Program-made: the position numbers and the translations under genes
Shown here: positions 6,235 to 11,492 of the stretch, in pieces
Layout: the number at the start of each line of letters is the position of its first letter
Position numbering within the stretch: the stretch's first letter is position 1
Notes under the pieces: model-generated
The model's database searches: none
Told to the model about the DNA's origin: nothing
The model's input: only the letters and a program-made list of their open reading frames with translations
DNA from: an uncultured Gemmatimonadota bacterium
GTDB taxonomy: Bacteria; Gemmatimonadota; Gemmatimonadetes; Gemmatimonadales; GWC2-71-9
Length of the DNA stretch: 11,492 nt
Reading direction: 5' to 3'
NCBI GenBank assembly: GCA_937961295.1
Contig: CALGOK010000222.1
Coordinates: 1 to 11,492 of the forward strand

Positions 6235-7497
6235 TCACCACACCATTGCCAGCGGATTCTCCAGCATCCCCACCAGCGTCTTCAGGAACTGGGCGCCGGT
6301 GGCGCCGTCGATCACCCGGTGGTCGCACGACAGCGTCATCCGCATCCGTCGCCGCACCACCACGGCGCCGTCGACGACCACGGCCTTGGGCTCGATCCGG
6401 CCGACGGCCAGGATCGCCGCCTCGGGCGGGTTGATGATCGCGGTGAAGTCGTCGATGCCGAACATCCCCAGGTTGCTCACCGAGAAGGTCGCCCCGCTGT
6501 ACTCGTCGGGCTGCAGCTTCTTGGCCCGCGCCCGCCCGGCGAGTTCCTTGACCTCGGCGCCGATCTCGCGCAGCGACTTGCGGTCGGCGTGGCGGACGAT
6601 CGGCGTGATGAGCCCCTCGTCGATGGCCACCGCCACGCCGATGTGCACGTCGTGCCACTGGCGGATCCGGTCGTCCATCCACCAGGCGTTCACCCACGGG
6701 TGCTGGCGCAGCGCGCTGGCGCAGCTGCGGATGATGATGTCGTTGAACGAGAACTTGCCGTCGGGCTCGCGGGCCAGCAGCGCCTCGCGCGCCTCGGCGG
6801 CGCGCTCCATGTCCACCTCGGCGGTGAGGTAGAAGGTCGGGATCGGGCCGATCGACTGCACCAGCCGTCGCGCGATCGCCTTGCGCATCTGCGACAGCCC
6901 CACGTCGGTGAAGCCCGAGGCATCGAACGAGGCGGCGGCGGGCGCCTGCGCCGCCGGCGACGCGCCCTCGACGTCGCGCTTGATGATCCGTCCCTCGGGA
7001 CCGCTGCCGGCGATCGCGCCGAGGTCGAGTCCCTTCTCCTCGGCGATCCGGCGGGCGACTGGGGAGGCCCTGACGCGTTCGCCCGCCGCGCGGGTCGGAG
7101 CCTCCTGCTGCCGCGCCGCGAGCGGCGCGGCCGATTCGGCCGGCGGCTGAGCCTTCGGCTCGGGAGAGCCCTTTGCAGGCTTCTTCTCGGTCTCGTCGCC
7201 GGCATCGCGCGCCGCAGGCGGCGCGCCCGCTGGCGGCGCGCCTGCAGGCACCTCCTCGCCCTCGGCGCCGATCCAGCCCACCACCTGGGCCACCGGGACC
7301 GTGGCGCCCTCGTCGACGACGCGCTTGAGCAGCACGCCGTCGGCGCGCGCCACCAGCTCCATCACCGCCTTGTCGGTCTCGACCTCGGCGAGGACGTCGC
7401 CGGTGCTCACCGCGGCGCCCTCGTCTGTCTTCCTCTCCACCAGGCGCCCTTCCTCCATCGTGGGCGCGCGCGCCTCCAGCGCGCCCTCTGGCGGCAT
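6235..7497 (-). CDS. pdhC: Pyruvate dehydrogenase E2, dihydrolipoyllysine acetyltransferase
   Basis: E2 is the core of the pyruvate dehydrogenase complex and transfers the acetyl group from its lipoyl arm to CoA. The 420-residue product has one lipoyl domain (about 1-78, lipoylated Lys43 in EVETDKAVMELVA), an Ala/Pro/Glu/Lys linker (about 80-140), a peripheral subunit-binding domain (about 141-178, RVRASPVARRIAEEKGLDL then GPEGRIIKRDVEG) and the trimeric catalytic domain (about 198-420), ending in CDHRVIDGATGAQF with active-site His393 and Asp397. The family usually begins with a strand like MATxVxMExLSPTMEEG; here it is MPPEGALEARAPTMEEG, same length but changed in most of the first 12 positions, and its DNA matches a GC-palindrome repeat. 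Part of the linker is also encoded by that repeat. ATG 7497 lies three bases after the pdhB stop, and an in-frame TGA (7503-7501) rules out a longer start in this frame. Only a weak ribosome-binding site is visible, so re-initiation after pdhB is likely. Confidence 0.95.
   Translation of the reverse strand: MPPEGALEARAPTMEEGRLVERKTDEGAAVSTGDVLAEVETDKAVMELVARADGVLLKRVVDEGATVPVAQVVGWIGAEGEEVPAGAPPAGAPPAARDAGDETEKKPAKGSPEPKAQPPAESAAPLAARQQEAPTRAAGERVRASPVARRIAEEKGLDLGAIAGSGPEGRIIKRDVEGASPAAQAPAAASFDASGFTDVGLSQMRKAIARRLVQSIGPIPTFYLTAEVDMERAAEAREALLAREPDGKFSFNDIIIRSCASALRQHPWVNAWWMDDRIRQWHDVHIGVAVAIDEGLITPIVRHADRKSLREIGAEVKELAGRARAKKLQPDEYSGATFSVSNLGMFGIDDFTAIINPPEAAILAVGRIEPKAVVVDGAVVVRRRMRMTLSCDHRVIDGATGAQFLKTLVGMLENPLAMVW
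7111..7130. repeat. Degenerate GC palindrome in the E2 linker coding region
   Basis: CCGCGCCGC (7111-7119), GA, GCGGCGCGG (7122-7130) is a perfect 9-bp stem. It differs from the 2803-2822 stem, read on the opposite strand, only at the two outermost, mutually paired bases, so pairing is kept. It encodes AAPLAARQ-type linker residues on the minus strand. Its flanks do not match the CATC/CTGC flanks of the better copies, so chance from GC-rich Ala/Arg codons is possible. Confidence 0.4.
7203..7248. repeat. GC-palindromic repeat copy inside pdhC (E2 linker)
   Basis: Plus-strand order is CATC, then GCGCGCCGC (7207-7215), AG, GCGGCGCGC (7218-7226), CCGC, then a second half-unit TG plus GCGGCGCGC and CTGC (7231-7245). 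It shares CATCGCGCGCC with 2865-2875 and GCGGCGCGCCTGC with 2880-2892. On the minus strand it is read in frame as PAGAPPAGAPPAARDA of the flexible E2 linker. Confidence 0.65.
7463..7495. repeat. Possible GC-palindromic repeat remnant at the start of pdhC
   Basis: Positions 7479-7495 match 7221-7237 of the linker copy at 16 of 17 bases (T7487 against G7229). GCGCGC blocks on both sides of CTCCA give a short dyad. It covers the codons for the diverged first residues of E2. Confidence 0.4.
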
Positions 7498-7500
7498 CGA

Positions 7501-8481
7501 TCAGTCCCGGTAGCAGACGGTGCGCACGGCGGCCGCGATCTTGTTCGCGTCCGCCTTGGCCGCCTTTTCGAGGTGCTTGTTGTAGGGCATCGGCACGTCG
7601 GCCTGGTGCACGCGCAGCACCGGATGGTCGAGGTCGTCGAACGCCTCGCGCTGGACCAGGTCGGCCACCTGTGCGCCGACCCCGGCGAACTCCCACCCCT
7701 CCTCCGCCACCACGATCCGGTTGGTCTTGGCGACCGAGGCGAGGATCGCCGCGGTGTCGAGCGGCCGGATGGTGCGCAGGTCGATCACCTCGCAGTCGAT
7801 CCCGTCGTCCTCGAGCGCCTTGGCGGCGTTGAGCGCGGGGGCCACCGTCTTGGAGTGGCAGATGATCGTCGCGTCGGTTCCCGCGCGCTTGACGTCGGCC
7901 TCGCCGATCGGGGTGACGTACTCCTCGTCGGGCACCTCGCCCTTGAGGTTGTAGAGCATCTCGCCCTCGATGAAGATCACCGGGTCCTCGTCGCGGATCG
8001 CGCTCTTGAGCAGCCCCTTGGCGTCGGCCGGGGTGGCCGGCATGACCACCTTGAGGCCGGGGATGTGGGCGTACCAGCTCTCGAACGCCTGCGAGTGCTG
8101 CGCGCCGAGCTGCAGCGCGGCGCCGCCGGGACCGCGGAACACGATCGGGCAGGCGATCTGGCCGCCGCTCATGTAGCGGATCTTGGCGGCGGCGTTGACG
8201 ATCTGGTCGATCGCCAGCAACGCGAAGTTCCAGGTCATCATCTCGATCACGGGCCGGAGCCCGGTCATCGCCGCGCCGACGCCGATCCCGGCGAAGCCGA
8301 GCTCGGCGATCGGGGTGTCGACCACCCGCATCGGGCCGAACTCGTCGAGCAGTCCCTTGGACACCTTGTACGCGCCGTTGTACTCGGCGACTTCCTCGCC
8401 CATCAGGAACACCGTGTCGTCGCGCTCCATCTCCTCGCGGAGCGCGGCGTTCAATGCATCCCTGTACGTCAGGGTCGCCAT
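7501..8481 (-). CDS. pdhB: Pyruvate dehydrogenase E1 component, beta subunit
   Basis: With PdhA it forms the thiamine-diphosphate-dependent E1, which decarboxylates pyruvate and acetylates the E2 lipoyl arm. The 326-residue product is normal for the family. It begins MATLTYRDALNAALREEM and has FLMGEEVAEYNGAYKVSKGL (25-44) and RVVDTPIAELGFAGIGVGAA (52-71), with Glu60 in the position of the conserved Glu that activates thiamine diphosphate. It also has FRGPGGAALQLGAQHSQAFE and WYAHIPGLKVVMPATPADAKGL, and the C-terminal transketolase-type domain ends GWEFAGVGAQVADLV and ADVPMPYNKHLE. The start is ATG 8481, one base after the pdhA stop; AAGGAG (8497-8492) lies 10 bases upstream within pdhA. Pyruvate rather than a branched-chain 2-oxoacid as substrate is inferred from the alpha subunit and the complete PDH set, not from a residue in this subunit. 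Confidence 0.95.
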   Translation of the reverse strand: MATLTYRDALNAALREEMERDDTVFLMGEEVAEYNGAYKVSKGLLDEFGPMRVVDTPIAELGFAGIGVGAAMTGLRPVIEMMTWNFALLAIDQIVNAAAKIRYMSGGQIACPIVFRGPGGAALQLGAQHSQAFESWYAHIPGLKVVMPATPADAKGLLKSAIRDEDPVIFIEGEMLYNLKGEVPDEEYVTPIGEADVKRAGTDATIICHSKTVAPALNAAKALEDDGIDCEVIDLRTIRPLDTAAILASVAKTNRIVVAEEGWEFAGVGAQVADLVQREAFDDLDHPVLRVHQADVPMPYNKHLEKAAKADANKIAAAVRTVCYRD

Positions 8482-8482
8482 G

Positions 8483-9508
8483 TCAGTCGTTCTCCTTCAC
8501 GGGCGCGTACACGTCGGTCCACAGCTGCTCGGCGTCGGGCTCGGGAGAGTCCTCGGCGAACTGCACCGCGTCGGCCACCTCGGCGGCCACGTCGGCCTCG
8601 AGCTCGGCCATGCCGTCGTCGTCGAGCAGGCCGAGTTCGCGCATCCGGTCGGCGAGGACGGTGATCGGGTCGCGGCCGCGCCGCTCGTCGACCTCCTCCT
8701 TGCTGCGGTAGGTGCCGTGCGGGGCGTCGGACATCGAGTGGCCCACGTACCGGTAGGTGATGATGTCCATCAGCGTGGGGCCCTCGCCGGCGCGCGCGCG
8801 GGCCACCGCCTCGTCGGTGGCCTCGCGCACCGCCACCACGTCCTGGCCGTCCACCGTCACGCCGGGCATGCCGTAGGACGCGGCGCGCTCGGCGAGGTCG
8901 GTGATCGCCGACGCGCGGCCCACCGCGGTGCCCATGCCATAGCCGTTGTTCTCGATCACGAAGAGGGCCGGCAGCTTCCAGAGCGCCGCCATGTTGAGCG
9001 CCTCGTGGAACGAGCCGATGTTGGCGGCCGCCTCGCCGAAGTAGGAGATCGACACCTCGTCGGTCTTGCGGTACCTGGCCGAGAAGGCGAAGCCGGCGCC
9101 GAGCGGGATCTGGCCGCCCACGATGCCGTGGCCGCCCATGAACCGCACGCTGGTGTCGAACAGGTGCATCGAGCCGCCCTTGCCGCCCGAGCAGCCGGTG
9201 GCCTTGCCGTACAGCTCCGCCATCACGCTGCGCGAGCTCATCCCGCGCGCCAGCGCCTGGCCGTGCTCGCGATAGGCGCTCACCACCCAGTCGTCCTCGC
9301 GCAGCGCGGAGAGCGTGCCCACCGCCACCGCCTCCTGCCCGATGTAGAGGTGGCAGAAGCCGCCGATCTGGCCCACCGCGTACGCCTCGCCCGCCCGCTC
9401 CTCGAAGCGGCGGATGAGGAGCATCATCCGGAGCCAGTCGCGGTACTCGTCGCTGTAGGGGGCCTCGCGCTGGCGACTGCGCGACCCGCGCTCGGTGGAA
9501 GTGCCCAT
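8483..9508 (-). CDS. pdhA: Pyruvate dehydrogenase E1 component, alpha subunit
   Basis: The alpha subunit of the heterotetrameric E1 carries the Mg/thiamine-diphosphate site. The 341-residue product shows MMLLIRRFEERAGEAYAVGQIGGFCHLYIGQEA (28-60, read in parts), GGKGGSMHLFD (108-118), GGHGIVGGQIPLGAG (125-139) and the thiamine-diphosphate motif from Gly158 to Asn187-Asn188 in VIENNGYGMGT. The motif starts GEAAAN instead of the textbook GDGxxN, so Glu159 replaces the usual Mg-binding Asp. The active-site loop TYRYVGHSMSD (251-261) is intact, and its sequence favours PDH over branched-chain enzymes. Start ATG 9508 shares one base with the lipA stop (TGATG), with AAGGA seven bases upstream, so translation is coupled to lipA. 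The N-terminal 20 residues are polar and Arg-rich and probably disordered. Confidence 0.95.
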   Translation of the reverse strand: MGTSTERGSRSRQREAPYSDEYRDWLRMMLLIRRFEERAGEAYAVGQIGGFCHLYIGQEAVAVGTLSALREDDWVVSAYREHGQALARGMSSRSVMAELYGKATGCSGGKGGSMHLFDTSVRFMGGHGIVGGQIPLGAGFAFSARYRKTDEVSISYFGEAAANIGSFHEALNMAALWKLPALFVIENNGYGMGTAVGRASAITDLAERAASYGMPGVTVDGQDVVAVREATDEAVARARAGEGPTLMDIITYRYVGHSMSDAPHGTYRSKEEVDERRGRDPITVLADRMRELGLLDDDGMAELEADVAAEVADAVQFAEDSPEPDAEQLWTDVYAPVKEND

Positions 9509-10461
9509 CAGGAGTTCCTTGCGGCCTTGGCCTGGTCGCTCTGCTCCCAGGCGTGGTACGACGAGCGGGTGAGCGGCGAGCTCTGCACGTGGGCAAAACC
9601 CATCGCCAGCCCGATGTCGCGCAGCTCGTCGAATTCGGCGGGGGTGTAGTAGCGCACCACCGGCAGGTGCCCGTCCGACGGGCGCAGGTACTGCCCCAGC
9701 GTCAGGATGTTCACGTCACTCCGCCGGAGGTCGCGCATGCAGGTGACGATCTCGTCCCACTCCTCGCCCATGCCGAGGATGATCCCCGACTTGGTGAGCG
9801 CCTCGGGCGACAGCGCGCGCGCGGTGGCAAGCACGCGGAGCGCACGGTCGTAGCGCCCGCCCGGCCGTGCCAGCCGGTAGAGCCGCTCGGCGGTCTCGAG
9901 GTTGTGGTTGAGGATGTCGGGGCCGGCGTCCATCACGATCTTGAGCGCCCGCTCCGACCCCTTGAAGTCGGGAATCAGCACCTCGACCGAGGTGCCCGGC
10001 AGCCGCCGCTTGATCTCGGTGATGCAGCCGGCGAACGCCTCGGCCCCGCCGTTGGGGAGGTCGTCGCGATCGACCGACGTGATCACCACGTGCTCGAGTC
10101 CCATGACCGCGACCGCCTCGGCGAGCCGCACCGGCTCGGCGGGATCGAACGCCTTGGGGGTGCCGTGCGACACTGCGCAGTAGGCGCAGTTCCGGGTGCA
10201 CACGTCGCCCAGGATCATGAACGTGGCGGCCTTGTGCTCCCAGCACTCGCCGATGTTGGGGCAGCGCGCCTCCTCACAGACCGTGTGGAGGTCGAGTTCG
10301 CGCATCAGCTTCCGGAGCCGCAGGTACTCGGTCCCGCCCGGCGCCTTGACCTTGAGCCACGACGGCTTCCGGGCCGGCGCCATGGGGAGCACCACCGCCT
10401 CGGGGACGGCCCCCGCGGGTGGGGCGGCGCTGCGGGTCAGCTGGACGAGCGGAACGGCCAC
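9508..10461 (-). CDS. lipA: Lipoyl synthase (radical SAM)
   Basis: LipA inserts two sulfur atoms into the protein-bound octanoyl group, making the lipoyl arm used by the E2 encoded downstream. The 317-residue product has the auxiliary-cluster motif CEEARCPNIGEC (Cys62, 67, 73), the radical SAM motif CTRNCAYC (Cys88, 92, 95) and the C-terminal RSSYHAWEQ (299 onward), whose Ser binds the sacrificed auxiliary cluster. Other family segments are ITSVDRDDLPNGGAEAF, VEVLIPDFKG, PDILNHNLETAERLY and LTLGQYLRPSDGHLPV. The GTG 10461 start is chosen because GGAGG lies seven bases upstream and the length then fits the family. The frame stays open up to 10728, but that part overlaps thiO and is not LipA-like. 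The first 30 residues are Ala/Pro-rich and variable. As first gene before pdhA, it makes cofactor maturation part of the same transcript as the complex. Confidence 0.96.
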   Translation of the reverse strand: MAVPLVQLTRSAAPPAGAVPEAVVLPMAPARKPSWLKVKAPGGTEYLRLRKLMRELDLHTVCEEARCPNIGECWEHKAATFMILGDVCTRNCAYCAVSHGTPKAFDPAEPVRLAEAVAVMGLEHVVITSVDRDDLPNGGAEAFAGCITEIKRRLPGTSVEVLIPDFKGSERALKIVMDAGPDILNHNLETAERLYRLARPGGRYDRALRVLATARALSPEALTKSGIILGMGEEWDEIVTCMRDLRRSDVNILTLGQYLRPSDGHLPVVRYYTPAEFDELRDIGLAMGFAHVQSSPLTRSSYHAWEQSDQAKAARNS

Positions 10462-10466
10462 CGAAT

Positions 10467-10502
10467 CTCCTCCGGGCAGGTCGGAATGAGCCCGGAAAGA
10501 TA
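10467..10502 (-). promoter_or_regulatory. Ribosome-binding site and possible -10 element before lipA
   Basis: GGAGGAG (10473-10467) is a strong Shine-Dalgarno for GTG 10461. Upstream, TATCTTTC (10502-10495) resembles a -10 box and would give a leader of about 29 bases. No good -35 box sits 16-18 bases further upstream, so the promoter is only a candidate; the Shine-Dalgarno is firm. Confidence 0.4.
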
Positions 10503-10549
10503 GCCCGGCAATGGAGATGGGCGCTATTCGGGTGGCCGCAGCCGGGCTA
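10501..10549. repeat. Inverted repeat spanning the thiO stop codon
   Basis: TAGCCCGGC (10501-10509) and GCCGGGCTA (10541-10549) are perfect 9-bp arms around 31 bases. On the minus strand the first arm contains the thiO TAG and the second is followed by TCTTTCC. It could be a weak terminator, although the loop is long and the U tract poor, and it overlaps the possible -10 element of lipA. Confidence 0.35.
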
Positions 10550-11492
10550 CCAATCCCAGAACCGCGAAGGGCGGACCAGGCGGAGCTCGTCGGGGAGCGG
10601 TTGGCCGCCGATCGCCTGGGCCAGCAGCTCGCCAGTAATCCCCGCCAGCAGGATGCCGTTCCGGCCGTGGCCGGTGGCATACCACAGCCCCTTGAGTCGC
10701 GGCTCGGCTCCGATGATCGGGATGCCATCCGGGGTCATCGGGCGCAATCCCGACCACTGCCTCGTCGGGGTCATCGCGGCGAGCGGCGGGTACAACTCGG
10801 TGGCCCGCGAGAGCAGGGTGGCGGTCGCCTCGGGTGAGGTGGCCACCTCGAACCCGGCGTGTTCCATGGTCGAGCCGACCACCATCTCGTCGCCGCGCCG
10901 CAGCAGGTAGCAGCGGTTGCCGTACACCGTGGCCGACTTGGCGTCGGCGGGCCACGGGAAGGCGAGCAGCTGGCCGCGCACCGGCTCCACCGACAGCGGT
11001 CGCGGCAGGTGCTCCAGCCGTCCCGACCACGCCCCGGCGGCCACCACCACCTCATCGGCCGGATGGCGCTCGCGCGAGCCGATGGCGCCGAGCAGTCGCC
11101 CATCCTCGCGCCAGAGTCCGGTGACCCGGTCGTCGATGATCCGGGCGCCGTGCGAAGTGGCCTCGGCCAGCAGTGCCTCCACCAGGCGCTGGGGCGAGAC
11201 CATCCCATCCTCCGCGGCCCAGAACGCGCCGTGCCCCGGGCGCAGCCACGGCCACGACTCCTCGACATCGGCGGGCTCGAGCCAGTCGGCCTGCTCCGCC
11301 TGCTGCCGCTGCCAGGCCACCTTGGCCTTGAACAGGTCGACCTGCTCCTCGGTGGTTGCCACCTGCAGGATGCCGCCCTGACTGAGGCCGATGTCGATCC
11401 CGGTGGCTTCCTTGAGTGCCTCGGCCTCGCGGCGATAGAACGCCCTGCCAGCCACCCCGAGATTGAAGAGCGGCTCCTCCGGGCCGGCCTCG
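10547..11492 (-). CDS. thiO: Glycine oxidase ThiO-like FAD-dependent amino-acid oxidase (5' end outside window)
   Basis: The frame is open to the window edge and ends at TAG 10549-10547, so 314 residues are visible. By comparison with the usual length of about 370, the N-terminal 50-60 residues with the FAD GxGxxG motif are missing. The family oxidises glycine to iminoglycine (dehydroglycine) with release of hydrogen peroxide, feeding the thiazole branch of thiamine synthesis. Visible features of the DAO/ThiO family are DGMVSPQRLVEALLAEA, VVVAAGAWSG, VEPVRGQLLAFPWP, MVVGSTMEHAGF, WSGLRPMTPDGIPIIG and ATGHGRNGILLAGITGELLA. The Arg residues of the last two segments match those that contact the substrate carboxylate and active site in characterised glycine oxidases. 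A D-amino-acid oxidase or sarcosine oxidase relative cannot be fully excluded without the N-terminus. The gene lies 85 bases upstream of lipA on the same strand. Its possible link is thiamine diphosphate, the E1 cofactor. Confidence 0.8.
   Translation of the reverse strand, partial: EAGPEEPLFNLGVAGRAFYRREAEALKEATGIDIGLSQGGILQVATTEEQVDLFKAKVAWQRQQAEQADWLEPADVEESWPWLRPGHGAFWAAEDGMVSPQRLVEALLAEATSHGARIIDDRVTGLWREDGRLLGAIGSRERHPADEVVVAAGAWSGRLEHLPRPLSVEPVRGQLLAFPWPADAKSATVYGNRCYLLRRGDEMVVGSTMEHAGFEVATSPEATATLLSRATELYPPLAAMTPTRQWSGLRPMTPDGIPIIGAEPRLKGLWYATGHGRNGILLAGITGELLAQAIGGQPLPDELRLVRPSRFWDW

Noticed and set aside
7111..7248. CRISPR-like array in the pdhC region
   Set aside because: The repeats are GC palindromes of unequal spacing within a coding sequence, without unique spacers of uniform length.
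4717..8664. A 1315-codon open frame on the plus strand
   Set aside because: It is antisense to lpdA, pdhC and pdhB, all unmistakable. Its translation is a low-complexity His/Arg/Asp/Leu string typical of the complement of high-GC codons.
10462..10728. Longer LipA N-terminus
   Set aside because: It would overlap the end of thiO, is unlike LipA, and the strong Shine-Dalgarno before GTG 10461 sets the start.

Overview
This is a gene-dense, very GC-rich chromosomal stretch with strong G/C preference at third codon positions and short or overlapping gene junctions. The gene set suggests an aerobic, free-living Gram-negative bacterium: a PF10023-type aminopeptidase, the C-terminus of a probable outer-membrane beta-barrel protein, and a heteromeric-E1 pyruvate dehydrogenase with its own lipoate genes. 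My best guess is Gemmatimonadota or a similar high-GC phylum, but this is an impression from protein style, not a proven placement.

Layout. Positions 1-2794 read rightward: the tail of a probable outer-membrane protein, a membrane-anchored zinc aminopeptidase-like protein (PF10023 type), and an M20 dipeptidase-family gene. The M20 gene is cut by an in-frame TGA at 2651-2653; its conserved C-terminus, including the last metal-binding His, continues in the same frame to 2794. A palindromic repeat (2799-2892) exactly fills the gap to the convergent block. Positions 2893-11492 all read leftward. In order of transcription they are: thiO (glycine oxidase, 5' end outside the window), lipA, pdhA, pdhB, pdhC, lpdA, a small four-helix membrane protein, lipB and a small unknown protein.

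How the genes work together. PdhA/PdhB (E1), PdhC (E2) and LpdA (E3) form a complete pyruvate dehydrogenase converting pyruvate to acetyl-CoA. LipB transfers octanoyl from acyl carrier protein onto E2, and LipA inserts the two sulfurs that make it lipoyl. The operon therefore encodes both the machine and the makers of its cofactor. lipA/pdhA/pdhB junctions are tight (1-nt overlap, then a 1-nt gap), and the membrane gene and lipB overlap at GTGA. A purine-rich ribosome-binding site and a possible -10 element lie before lipA.

The most notable non-coding signals are two repeat families. One is a GC palindrome: 9-bp stem GCGCGCCGC / GCGGCGCGC, a variable two-base spacer and flanks CATC / CTGC. 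It is arranged as an inverted pair at 2799-2892 and also lies inside the pdhC coding sequence, in the E2 linker and probably at its diverged N-terminus. The other is a heptad (GGGGCGA)n hairpin before and after lpdA; the copy after pdhC can form a G-quadruplex on the transcript. I do not see a defence system, mobile element with a transposase, CRISPR array, RNA gene or evidently new multi-gene system here.
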